Source: Robiginitomaculum sp.
GTDB lineage: Bacteria > Pseudomonadota > Alphaproteobacteria > Caulobacterales > Maricaulaceae
DNA: 63,638 nt
NCBI GenBank assembly: GCA_002733495.1
Contig: NVVV01000008.1
Location: 15,498-79,135, forward strand
Direction: 5' to 3'
Made by a program: the position numbers and the translations under genes. Below are positions 37,423 to 45,772 of the stretch, piece by piece. The first letter of the stretch is position 1, and the number at the start of each line of letters is the position of its first letter. The notes under the pieces were generated by a model that worked only from the letters and a program-made list of their open reading frames with translations, searched no databases and was not told the DNA's origin.

Positions 37423-38784
37423 ATGAGCACACAACAACAAGACAAAACGCCTGCGCATTTTAATGATCTGGCCAAAGACCTGCTGCGGCACGCCATAAAA
37501 GGTGGTGCAAAAGCCGCCGAAGTGGTGATTGTGCGGTCCCGGTCACTGGATGTGTCGGCGCGCGAGGGCGCGCTGGAAGATGTGGAAAGTTCCGAAAGTC
37601 AGGATCTGGGCCTGCGCGTCCTGATGGGCAAGCGTCAGGCAGGTATTTCCTCGTCTGATTTATCCCCTGCCTCACTTGAAAAACTGGCGGAGCGGGCCTG
37701 TGCCATGGCCAAGGCCGCCCCCGAAGACCCTTATTGTGGCTTGGCTACGCCGGAGCAATTGGCCAAGGACCATATGGACCTTGATCTTTATGACCCGGCC
37801 ATTCCCGATATTGAGGGGCTGACCGAAGAGGCGCTGGCCATTGAAGCCGCCGCCATGGGCGTTAAAAACATTAGCAAATCTGGCGGTGCCTCCGCCGGGT
37901 GGAGCGCCAGCGCGGTAACCATTTGCGCCAGTAACGGGTTCGAGGCGGCACGGCAAAGCACTTCGCACGGACGCAGCGTCATGGTGATCGCCGAAAAGGA
38001 TGGCGCGATGGAGCGCGACTGGGCGCAAAGCACCGCTCACTGGCATGAGGACTTGCGCAGTATTGAAGAGGTCGGTCTGGAGGCTGGCACCCGCACAGCG
38101 GCGCGCCTGGGCGCGATCAAACTGCCCAGTGCCGCCATGGCGGTAATGTTCGAGCCGCGCACGGCGCGCTCTTTGCTCGGCATGTTTTTGGGGGCCATTA
38201 CCGGCCCCAGCGTGGCGCGCGGCATTTCCTTTTTAAAGGACAAAATGGGCGAGCAGGTTTTTGCCCCGGGCTTTGATATTGTCGAAGACCCTTTTCGCAT
38301 ACGCGGGCTTGGCTCTTCGGCCATAGATGGCGAGGGTCTGGCCCGGCATAAACGCCATCTGGTCAAGGATGGCCATCTGACCACCTGGCTGCATTCACTC
38401 TCATCTGCCCGTCAATTGGGCGAGGCCCCAACCGGCCATGCCGCTTTGGGGCTGGGCGGACCGCCGGGTGTGGGCACCACCAATGTGCATATTGTTGCGG
38501 GGTCCAAAAGCCCGGGCGAGTTGATGGCCGATGTGGGCAATGGCCTGATTGTCACCGATGCCTTTGGGCCTTCCTTTAACGCGGGCACAGGGGATTGGTC
38601 GGTGGGCATTGCCGGGTTTGAGATCAAGAACGGCCAGCGCGCCGGCGCGGTCAATGAAATGACGGTGGCGGGCAATCTGGCAGATATTTATGCGCGCCTG
38701 ATTGCCGCTTCTGATCTGGAATTTCGCTCCAGCGCCAATACGCCCTCGCTGTTAATCGAAGGCCTTAGCGTCGCTGGTCAATGA
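37423..38784 (+). CDS. pmbA: Metalloprotease-related TldD/PmbA family protein
   Basis: 453 aa from ATG 37423; a TTG 12 codons earlier is a weaker alternative. In E. coli PmbA (TldE) partners TldD to cleave unfolded peptides such as microcin B17 precursor. Features: EVVIVRSRSLDVSAREGALE at the start, LGLRVLMGKRQAGISSSDLS, and the C-terminal GLGGPPGVGTTNVHI and EIKNGQRAGAVNEMTVAGNL. The zinc motif HExxxH belongs to TldD, not PmbA, and is absent here as expected. No tldD in the window. The stop overlaps the next start as ATGA. Confidence 0.92.
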   Translation: MSTQQQDKTPAHFNDLAKDLLRHAIKGGAKAAEVVIVRSRSLDVSAREGALEDVESSESQDLGLRVLMGKRQAGISSSDLSPASLEKLAERACAMAKAAPEDPYCGLATPEQLAKDHMDLDLYDPAIPDIEGLTEEALAIEAAAMGVKNISKSGGASAGWSASAVTICASNGFEAARQSTSHGRSVMVIAEKDGAMERDWAQSTAHWHEDLRSIEEVGLEAGTRTAARLGAIKLPSAAMAVMFEPRTARSLLGMFLGAITGPSVARGISFLKDKMGEQVFAPGFDIVEDPFRIRGLGSSAIDGEGLARHKRHLVKDGHLTTWLHSLSSARQLGEAPTGHAALGLGGPPGVGTTNVHIVAGSKSPGELMADVGNGLIVTDAFGPSFNAGTGDWSVGIAGFEIKNGQRAGAVNEMTVAGNLADIYARLIAASDLEFRSSANTPSLLIEGLSVAGQ

Positions 38785-39590
38785 GCGAAATCGACACACA
38801 AGACCTGGAATTGCTACAGGCGGCCGCGCGCCGCGCCGGGGCCTGTGCCATGGGCTGGTTTTCTGATCCGGGCGAGGTCACCGAAAAAAGCCCGGGCCAC
38901 CCGGTCACACAGGCTGATCTTGAGACCGACGCCTTATTACGCGATATTTTATGTAAGGCGCGGCCCAGTTATGGCTGGTTATCCGAAGAAAGCATTGATG
39001 ATGGCTCGCGCCTAAGGGCCAGGCGGACCTTTATCGTTGACCCCATTGATGGCACCCGCGCCTTTATCGCGGGCAAGCCGCATTTTACCATTTGTCTGGC
39101 CGTGGTCGAAAATGGTCGCCCCTTAAGCGCGGTTGTTTATAACCCGGCGCTGGAAGAAATGTATTGCGCACAGGCCGGGCAAGGCGCGACCTGTAATGAT
39201 GTGCCGATCACGGTTGGCACAGCGACAAGCCTGCATCTGGCGCGAATGCTGGCCCATGATGGGCTTTTTTCCCACAAGGGCTGGGCAAAGCCGTGGCCGA
39301 AAATGCATACCGGCAGCCGCAATTCCATGGCCTATCGTATTGCGCTGGTTGGGGCCGGGACGTGGGATGCGTGTCTGACCTTGCAACCAAAATCAGACTG
39401 GGATCTGGCCGCCGCTGACCTGATTGCTAGCGAGGCCGGGGCCATTATTACCGACCCTGATGGCCAGTCTTTTTGTTATGATCTGCAAAACTCTACCAAA
39501 GTGGGCGTTATTTGCGCTGGCCCCGCTTTACATGCTTTGATATTAGAGCGCGTTCTTACTTCACGACAATCCGGGCAAAACAATGAATAA
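38781..39590 (+). CDS. Inositol monophosphatase-family protein, CysQ-like
   Basis: 269 aa. Metal-binding motifs of the FIG superfamily: WLSEES, DPIDGTRAFIAGKPHF and WDLAAADLIASEAG. The substrate may be 3'-phosphoadenosine 5'-phosphate (CysQ) or inositol or histidinol phosphate; sequence alone does not decide. It is coupled to pmbA by an ATGA overlap, and its last codons overlap the DUF4170 gene by 8 bases, so the genes form one operon with MsbA. Confidence 0.9.
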   Translation: MSEIDTQDLELLQAAARRAGACAMGWFSDPGEVTEKSPGHPVTQADLETDALLRDILCKARPSYGWLSEESIDDGSRLRARRTFIVDPIDGTRAFIAGKPHFTICLAVVENGRPLSAVVYNPALEEMYCAQAGQGATCNDVPITVGTATSLHLARMLAHDGLFSHKGWAKPWPKMHTGSRNSMAYRIALVGAGTWDACLTLQPKSDWDLAAADLIASEAGAIITDPDGQSFCYDLQNSTKVGVICAGPALHALILERVLTSRQSGQNNE

Positions 39591-39840
39591 ACCTCTGCAA
39601 CGCGAAAATGAAAAACAACTCTTGCACATCGTTATTGGCGGCGAGCTGGATGACGTTAACAAGGTCTATTTCAAAGACCTGAACACGCTGGACTTTATTG
39701 GCGCGTTTCCTGACCATGCCAGCGCCTTTAACGCGTGGAAATCCGCCGCGCAGCAAACGGTTGATAACGCCCATATGCGCTATTTCATCATTCATGCGCA
39801 CCGCCTGATTGACCCGGAACAGGACCATCACGACCATTAG
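39583..39840 (+). CDS. DUF4170 protein
   Basis: 85 aa. LHIVIGGELDDVNKVYFKDL and IGAFPDHASAFNAWKSAAQQ followed by MRYFIIHAHRLIDPE are the conserved core of DUF4170, a short alphaproteobacterial family often placed beside lipid A export or LPS genes. Ends in a His-rich DHHDH. It overlaps its upstream neighbour by 8 bases and the MsbA-like gene by 32 bases if the TTG start is correct. Function unknown. Confidence 0.88.
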   Translation: MNKPLQRENEKQLLHIVIGGELDDVNKVYFKDLNTLDFIGAFPDHASAFNAWKSAAQQTVDNAHMRYFIIHAHRLIDPEQDHHDH

Positions 39841-41566
39841 TCAGCAAAAACCCGGCGCCCGGTTCTGGCGTGACTGGGTGTGGCCACACTGGCCGCGCCT
39901 CTTGCTGGCCGTCGCGCTGATGGTGCTGGTGGCGGGGGCCAATTCGCTCTACCCCGTTATGGTGCGCTGGGCGGTCTCCTTGCTGGAGGCCCGCGATCCG
40001 CGCATGTTGGGGCTGGTGCCTGCGGGCATTATCGGGCTTAGCCTGTTTAAAGCCATCTCGCTTTACGGCCAGACCCTGATGACTAATGCCATTTCCTTGC
40101 GCATTACCACGCGTCTGCAAAATGCCATGTTTGGCCATTTGCTGGGGGCCGATTTTGGCCAGATCAGCACCACACCTGCCGGGCAATGGGTGTCTCGTCT
40201 GACCAATGACATCAATCTGGTGCGCGAAGCCCTTTCGCGGGCTTTGACCAATCTGGTACGGGACAGCCTGACGGTGTTGGGGGCCATTGCCTTCATGGTC
40301 TGGGTAGACTGGCTGTTGGCGCTGCTGGTCATGGCGCTCTACCCGCTAATGGCCTTTCCCGTGACCCGGATCGGCAAGACGGTGAGAAACCTCTCCACAC
40401 AGGCGCAGGAACAATTGGGCCGGCTGACGGCGCTTTTGACCGAAAGCCTGGCCGGGGCGCGCATGGTCAAGCTATATCAATTAGAAGACCACGAAGCGGA
40501 GCGCGCCAAAGCCGCCTTTGAAGACCGCCGCCGCCTTAATTTTAGTTTGATTGCCAAAAAAGCGCAGATCGACCCGTTGCTGGAACTGGCGGGCGGCATG
40601 GCCTTTGCCGCTGTGCTGGCCTTTGTCGCCTGGCGGGCCAGCGCCCACGGATCGCCCATTGCCAACCTCATCGGCTTTATCAGCGCGCTGGCGGTGATGG
40701 CCCCTTCCTTACGCGCTCTTGGCACACTAAGCGCAGTTTGGCAGGAAGGGGCCGCTGCGATAGAGCGTATTTTTGCGCTTCTGGATGAACATCCTGACAT
40801 TCAAGAAACACCCAATGCAAAAGACCTGAACATTACCAAAGGCGAGGTGCGCTTTGATAATATCACGCTGGCCTATGGCAAAAACGCCAAGGTTCTGCAT
40901 GAGATCAGTTTTCAAGCAAAGGCTGGGAAAACCCTTGCGCTGGTTGGCCCCTCCGGGGCCGGAAAAACCAGCGTGCTGAACCTCATTCCCCGGCTTTATG
41001 ATCCTCAGGCCGGGCACATATTCATTGATGATACGCCCATCGATCAGGTTCATTTGGCCAGCCTGCGCAGGGCTATGGCGCTGGTCAGTCAGGATGCGGT
41101 GCTCTTTGAGGGTAGCATTTATGAAAACATCGCGTTTGGGCGTTTAAATGCGAACAAGGACGCGGTGATTAGTGCCGCCAAAAGGGCCGCCGCTCATGAC
41201 TTTATTCTGGAACAGCCAGATGGGTATGACACTGAGGTGGGGGCGCAAGGTCAGCGCCTGTCCGGTGGCCAGCGACAACGCATTGCGCTGGCCCGGGCGC
41301 TGTTAAAGGATGCGCCGATCCTGCTGTTGGATGAAGCGACCAGTGCGCTGGATACCCAGACTGAGGCCAAAGTGCAAAGCGCCCTTGAAGATTTGCGCGC
41401 TGGACGCACGACTATTATGATTGCTCATCGTCTGGCCAGCGTCATGCGCGCTGATCATATTCTGGTGCTGGATAATGGCCAGATTGTCGAGACTGGCGAT
41501 CACGCCACCCTTCTGGCCAAAGGCGGGCTTTATGCCCAATTGGCCAAAGACCAGTTCAGCGACTAG
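39809..41566 (+). CDS. MsbA-like ABC exporter (permease-ATPase fusion)
   Basis: 585 aa. Six-helix membrane domain in the first 300 residues, then an ATPase domain with Walker A GPSGAGKTS, Q-loop VSQDAVLF, signature LSGGQRQRI, Walker B ILLLDEA and H-loop AHRL. Proteins of this kind flip lipid A core or other lipids; the DUF4170 and CysQ-like neighbours match an alphaproteobacterial LPS-export locus. The start is uncertain: the TTG at 39809 lies inside the previous gene and has no ribosome binding site, but no better in-frame ATG exists before the first helix. The 3' end overlaps the convergent lipoprotein gene by 11 bases. Confidence 0.9.
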   Translation: MTRNRTITTISQQKPGARFWRDWVWPHWPRLLLAVALMVLVAGANSLYPVMVRWAVSLLEARDPRMLGLVPAGIIGLSLFKAISLYGQTLMTNAISLRITTRLQNAMFGHLLGADFGQISTTPAGQWVSRLTNDINLVREALSRALTNLVRDSLTVLGAIAFMVWVDWLLALLVMALYPLMAFPVTRIGKTVRNLSTQAQEQLGRLTALLTESLAGARMVKLYQLEDHEAERAKAAFEDRRRLNFSLIAKKAQIDPLLELAGGMAFAAVLAFVAWRASAHGSPIANLIGFISALAVMAPSLRALGTLSAVWQEGAAAIERIFALLDEHPDIQETPNAKDLNITKGEVRFDNITLAYGKNAKVLHEISFQAKAGKTLALVGPSGAGKTSVLNLIPRLYDPQAGHIFIDDTPIDQVHLASLRRAMALVSQDAVLFEGSIYENIAFGRLNANKDAVISAAKRAAAHDFILEQPDGYDTEVGAQGQRLSGGQRQRIALARALLKDAPILLLDEATSALDTQTEAKVQSALEDLRAGRTTIMIAHRLASVMRADHILVLDNGQIVETGDHATLLAKGGLYAQLAKDQFSD

Positions 41567-42173
41567 CGCTTACATTCTCTAGGCTATCTGCCACCCAGTT
41601 TCCCAATTCCCGGCCGGTTTGCTGCGCCGCTGCATCCACCGCCGCCGCAATGGGTGCAAGGCGGTTTTCGCTGGCCCTGATGCTGGCTTCAAAATGATGC
41701 TGAGCCAGTACCGAGCGTCCGTTGCGATCAATGATTTTGGCACGCACAGCAACCCGGCCAAGGGGCACGGCTTCATTACCATTGTCGTAAACAATTTCAA
41801 AATGGCGGATTTCAGTAATCAATACATAACGCGGATGCACGCCCTCTTCTGGCGTGACCACATTGATACGCCCTGTGGCAAGTAGCGCATCGCCCAGCAA
41901 TTCGCCCATGATTTGCGGCACCGGCGCAGCCCAGCGCGCCCCGCTGGTATAGGCCAGCCCCTGACCGCCTTGCAAAATGGCCAGCCGGTTATTGCGCAAC
42001 GCCTTTGGGGTGCGGGGCAGTTCAACCATCACCACCGGGGTGTTGGCGAAATGCTCGGGTAAGGCAATTTCGCCAAGGCGGAAAATGTCCGGCTCTGGCC
42101 CGGGCTTAGGCAGGACCGAAATGCAGGACACTAGGGTCAATGATAAAACCAGAATGCTAAGCTGCGCCCTCAT
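41556..42173 (-). CDS. ABC-type transport auxiliary lipoprotein (PqiC/MlaE-associated)
   Basis: 205 aa with a lipoprotein signal ending LTLVSC at about residue 17. The mature part (IFRLGEIALPE, LPRTPKALRNNRLAI, WAAPVPQIMGELLGDAL) fits the ABC_trans_aux/PqiC family, outer-membrane lipoproteins that cooperate with MCE proteins. Its ATG overlaps the mlaD stop as ATGA, placing it last in the Mla operon. It takes the place that a periplasmic MlaC would hold in E. coli. Confidence 0.85.
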   Translation of the reverse strand: MRAQLSILVLSLTLVSCISVLPKPGPEPDIFRLGEIALPEHFANTPVVMVELPRTPKALRNNRLAILQGGQGLAYTSGARWAAPVPQIMGELLGDALLATGRINVVTPEEGVHPRYVLITEIRHFEIVYDNGNEAVPLGRVAVRAKIIDRNGRSVLAQHHFEASIRASENRLAPIAAAVDAAAQQTGRELGNWVADSLENVSASR

Positions 42174-43129
42174 CGTGGCACCTCCACTTCCTTGACCGGC
42201 TCACCGGCAATAAACTCTCCCGGGCTGCGGTCGATCTCTTCCATCACTCGCTCCAGGGTCTGGGTTAAAAGGCGCAATTGCGTCAGGGTCAGGGTCAGCT
42301 CGCTTAAACCTTCCTCGCTAAACTCGGTCAGCGGATCGCTAACCTTGTCCATAAAGGCATTGGCCTTGGTCGAGGCCTGTTCCAATTGCACCGCCGCATC
42401 AGTAAAAGCCAGGATCATCCCCTTGGCATCTTCGGACAGCACCTTATTGCTGCTTTCCAGCAAGACCTGCACCGTAATTGCCGCCTTGGCCGCTTCATCG
42501 GCGGCAGTTTTGGTAGAGCGGATCATCGCATTAAAATCAGAAAACAAAGTCTCTTCGGTGGCCAGTCGATCAGTCACCATTTGCATGTTTTCCAGAACCT
42601 CGGAAAAGGCAGTCATATTTTTGGTACTGAACAGCACATTTATGCGCACCAGTGCCGCATTTGCCGCCAGCATCAGATCATCGGCCCCGGCAAACAGCTC
42701 GTCCAATTGTGCCTTGCGCGAGGGAATTTTCGCATAAAGCTCATCCGCTTTTTTCTTCAAAGGCGGACTGTTGGCGCTGCCGCCATTGATCTGGATATAG
42801 GACAGCCCGGTAATGCCTTGCGGCTCTAGCTGAGCATAGCTGTCTTGCTTGATCGGGGTTTCGGCAAAGATTTTGATACGCGCCACCACAACATTATTGG
42901 GGTCAGATTTATCCAGCCCCAGATTGGTCACTTCGCCCACCTTGATGCCATTAAAGCGCACTTCGCCGGATTTGGAGAGGCCGCGCACCGGGCCTTCGAA
43001 CACCACGTCGTATTCGGCATATTTCTGATCAAAGCTGACCTGACCCAGCCAGAATACAAAGAGTGCGGCAGCAGCAATAATGCTGAGGATAAAGGCGCCG
43101 ACCAGCGCATAGCGCGATTCTGATTCCAT
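42170..43129 (-). CDS. mlaD: MlaD-like MCE-domain protein
   Basis: 319 aa from ATG 43129. One N-terminal membrane helix (ALVGAFILSIIAAAALFVFW) is followed by the MCE domain (YDVVFEGPVRGLSKSGEVRF, PQGITGLSYIQINGG, about 40-120) and a long helical C-terminal region with LEQASTKANAFMDKV, likely forming the channel or hexamer stalk. It forms the periplasmic part of an inner-membrane lipid transporter. The start shares one base with the mlaF stop (TAATG). Confidence 0.92.
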   Translation of the reverse strand: MESESRYALVGAFILSIIAAAALFVFWLGQVSFDQKYAEYDVVFEGPVRGLSKSGEVRFNGIKVGEVTNLGLDKSDPNNVVVARIKIFAETPIKQDSYAQLEPQGITGLSYIQINGGSANSPPLKKKADELYAKIPSRKAQLDELFAGADDLMLAANAALVRINVLFSTKNMTAFSEVLENMQMVTDRLATEETLFSDFNAMIRSTKTAADEAAKAAITVQVLLESSNKVLSEDAKGMILAFTDAAVQLEQASTKANAFMDKVSDPLTEFSEEGLSELTLTLTQLRLLTQTLERVMEEIDRSPGEFIAGEPVKEVEVPR

Positions 43130-43908
43130 TATGTGTTTTCCTGCCCCATGCCAGCGGCGCGACTGCGCTTGCCATGAAAATAAGACCGTATCCATGGATG
43201 ATCTGATTGTAGCACCTCTTCGATGGGCGCAACAATTTCGACTTTTTTATCGGCCAGCACCGCGATGCGATCGCAAATGGCATAAAGGCTGTCCAGATCA
43301 TGGGTGACCATAAATACCGTCAGATCCAGTGTGGATTGCAAATCAACCACCAGATCATCAAAGGCGGCGGCGCTGATCGGATCAAGGCCCGATGTTGGCT
43401 CGTCAAAGAACAATAGTTCCGGGTCCAGCGCCAAAGCCCGCGCCAAGGCGGCGCGTTTAAGCATGCCGCCGGATAGCTCGGATGGTTTTTTGGCACCGGC
43501 CTCGGCTTCAAGCCCGGCCAGATTAATCTTCATGTCGGCCAGCTCGCTCATCAGTTTTTCTGGCAGGCGTGTATGTTCGCGCAAAGGTAAAAGCACGTTT
43601 TCTTTCACCGTTAGCGAGGAAAACAGCGCGCCATTTTGAAACAGTACGCCCCAGCGGCTTTCCAGCCCCCGGCGAGCGGACGGGCTTTGGGTATCATGGC
43701 CAAGCACATTAATGCTGCCTGCTTGCGGTTTGCGCAGGCCCAATATGGTATTCATCAGCACCGATTTTCCTGTGCCTGATCCGCCGACAAGGCCCAGAAC
43801 TTCGCCGCGATAAACATCAAGGTTCAGGTTTTGATGCACCACATGGGGACCAAACGCATTGGTCAAATTGCGCACCTCGATGACGGTTTCTTTTTGTGCG
43901 TCGCTCAC
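43129..43908 (-). CDS. mlaF: MlaF-like ABC ATPase
   Basis: 259 aa. Walker A GGSGTGKSV, Q-loop FQNGALFSSLTV, signature LSGGMLKR, Walker B LLFFDEPTSGLDP, H-loop VTHDL. FQ-x-GALF-x-S-L-T-V is characteristic of MlaF/Ttg2A. It powers phospholipid movement between outer and inner membrane. It starts at GTG 43908, overlapping the mlaE stop as GTGA. Confidence 0.94.
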   Translation of the reverse strand: MSDAQKETVIEVRNLTNAFGPHVVHQNLNLDVYRGEVLGLVGGSGTGKSVLMNTILGLRKPQAGSINVLGHDTQSPSARRGLESRWGVLFQNGALFSSLTVKENVLLPLREHTRLPEKLMSELADMKINLAGLEAEAGAKKPSELSGGMLKRAALARALALDPELLFFDEPTSGLDPISAAAFDDLVVDLQSTLDLTVFMVTHDLDSLYAICDRIAVLADKKVEIVAPIEEVLQSDHPWIRSYFHGKRSRAAGMGQENT

Positions 43909-45056
43909 CAGTCCAGCTCCAGATAAATCATGGCAAAGACGGCATCAATAAAAATCACAGTGAAAAGCGCCTGTACCACCGAAGCCGTGGTGCGCTCGCC
44001 CAGCGATTGCACATTGCCTTCGACCAGCAGGCCCTGACGGCAGCCGATCAGCGAGATGGCCAGCGCAAAAACCGGGGCCTTGGCAATGCCCACCCAGAAA
44101 TGGATCAGCGGCACATTTTCCTGCATGCGGGCGACAAACAGCGTTGGAGAAACATCCAGCACCGCCCAGGTCACAAGGCCGCCGCCCACCAACCCGGCTA
44201 TGATGGCGGCAAAGGCCAATATGGGCGCCATGATGATGCAGGCAATGACCCGGGGCAGGACCAATACCTCAAACGTGTCCATGCCCAGCACTTGCATGGC
44301 GTCAATTTCCTGGCGCATTTTCATCGCCCCGATATGGGCGGTAAAGGCGCTGTTCGAACGCCCGGCCAGGATCAACGCCATCATCATCACGCCAAATTCG
44401 CGCAATACCGCCAGCGCCACCAGATCCACCGTAAACAGCGCCGCGCCAAAGCGTTCCAGAAGATTGGCCCCCAAAAAGGCCACCACCGCGCCGATAAAAA
44501 ATGCCAACAGCGCGATGATCGGCAGGGCATTAACCCCGGCCTCTTCGGCCACATTGACAATGGCATTAAAGCGAATGCGTCTGGGGTTCGTGATCACCCG
44601 CCAGAATGTCACCATCAACTGGCCAAAAAAGGCGGCGGTTTCCGCGCCTTCGTTTAACGCCTGCATCACGGCGCGGCCCGAGCGGATGAGGATCAGCTGC
44701 CCCAGATTATAGGGCGCGGGTGGGTCGGGGCAGACCTCCGAATGGGCATCGGCCTCGGCCATCAGCTTTTGCGCCACCCTGTGTTCGCCAATGAAATTAA
44801 ACTCCATATGCGGGTGGCTACAGGAACGCACCGTGCGCCCCAGAACAAAAGCACCGGCCAGATCAATCCGCCCAAGCGCGCACACATCAAAGGCCACGGG
44901 CATGCCGTCAAGCTGTGCCTCCATTGCGCGCAGACGCTTGTCCATTTTGCCAAGGTTGTCGGTGGTCCAGTCCCCGGTGGGCACCAGTACGGCGCGCTCG
45001 CCCTCGTTCTTGATGGAGATGCCTATCGGCGCTGGTCTGGGTTTTCTGGACACCAT
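43905..45056 (-). CDS. mlaE: MlaE-like permease with N-terminal STAS domain
   Basis: 383 aa from ATG 45056. The first 100 residues form a STAS-like domain (GDWTTDNLGKMDKRL, VAFDVCALGRIDLAGAFVL) equivalent to MlaB, fused to the MlaE permease (about 140-383), which has GAVVAFLGANLLERFG, LREFGVMMMALILAGRSNSA and EIDAMQVLGMDTFEVLVLPR, the permease signature. This fusion is seen in many alphaproteobacteria. It is the first gene of mlaE-F-D-lipoprotein, each overlapping the next. Likely function: maintenance of outer-membrane lipid asymmetry. Confidence 0.93.
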   Translation of the reverse strand: MVSRKPRPAPIGISIKNEGERAVLVPTGDWTTDNLGKMDKRLRAMEAQLDGMPVAFDVCALGRIDLAGAFVLGRTVRSCSHPHMEFNFIGEHRVAQKLMAEADAHSEVCPDPPAPYNLGQLILIRSGRAVMQALNEGAETAAFFGQLMVTFWRVITNPRRIRFNAIVNVAEEAGVNALPIIALLAFFIGAVVAFLGANLLERFGAALFTVDLVALAVLREFGVMMMALILAGRSNSAFTAHIGAMKMRQEIDAMQVLGMDTFEVLVLPRVIACIIMAPILAFAAIIAGLVGGGLVTWAVLDVSPTLFVARMQENVPLIHFWVGIAKAPVFALAISLIGCRQGLLVEGNVQSLGERTTASVVQALFTVIFIDAVFAMIYLELDW

Positions 45057-45165
45057 GAACACACGCAATCAGGCCACGGACTTATCGTCAAGCAAAAGGC
45101 GCAAAAACGCTGGCGATCGTTTCTGTTTTATCCAACGGCGTTGCCGCCAGACTAGGATAAGACCC

Positions 45166-45723
45166 ATGAATGATGATGACACTTCCCTCTGGGTGCAGGC
45201 CCGTGGGCTATTTGCGCAAGGTCTGACGGTCCGCCAAATTGCCCATCGACTGGACCTGCCGATCATAACGGTCACAAAGCGCGCCAAAAATGAAGATTGG
45301 CCCGAACCACCGCCGCCGGACTGGCAAGCCATCCGCAATGTGTGGGAGGGCGGACAAAGCGTTCGCATGCTGGCAAAACAATTCAAAATTAGCGAAAATA
45401 GAATACGCAAACGCCAGATAAAGGAAGATTGGCAGCGGGGGTTGGCACGCGGGGTTGAGGCCTTGCGCCTTTCGGTGCGCACGCTGGAAGAAACCATGAA
45501 GCAGACGGATCCAGGCGATACAACCGCCATTGCCCGCCTTGCCGCCGCCTTGTCCATGGCGGCCGGCCGTCTGCGCGATGCAGAAAAGCAGATCACTGAG
45601 AAGGCACAAGCCGAGGTTGAGAAGGAAAGCGGCTTTGGCCCAGAGGGCGAAGAGGAGACTTTGCGCGAACAGATGATGGCCATGTTGTTACGCCTGAGCG
45701 AGACCGAGTCCCCTGAAACCTAG
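45166..45723 (+). CDS. Protein with tandem duplicated HTH motifs
   Basis: 185 aa from ATG 45166 (AGGATAAGACCC upstream). Two related helix-turn-helix units sit in a row: QGLTVRQIAHRLDLPIITV then KRAKNEDW, and GGQSVRMLAKQFKISENRI then KRQIKEDW, each ending in the same E-D-W. They look like the DNA-binding part of phage terminase small subunits or homeodomain-like proteins. A helical region and an acidic C terminus (EAQAEVEKES..., EETLREQM) follow. It diverges from mlaE; no phage genes surround it. Probably a DNA-binding protein of unknown target. Confidence 0.72.
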   Translation: MNDDDTSLWVQARGLFAQGLTVRQIAHRLDLPIITVTKRAKNEDWPEPPPPDWQAIRNVWEGGQSVRMLAKQFKISENRIRKRQIKEDWQRGLARGVEALRLSVRTLEETMKQTDPGDTTAIARLAAALSMAAGRLRDAEKQITEKAQAEVEKESGFGPEGEEETLREQMMAMLLRLSETESPET

Positions 45724-45772
45724 CGATGCGCCTTAGGCCATGAACCTCATAAACCGGGAAGCGCGCGCAGCA

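Noticed and set aside
44791-45165. N-terminal extension of the HTH protein
   Set aside because: The frame is open through the mlaE gene in antisense, but the ATG at 45166 has a good ribosome binding site and the HTH similarity begins there.
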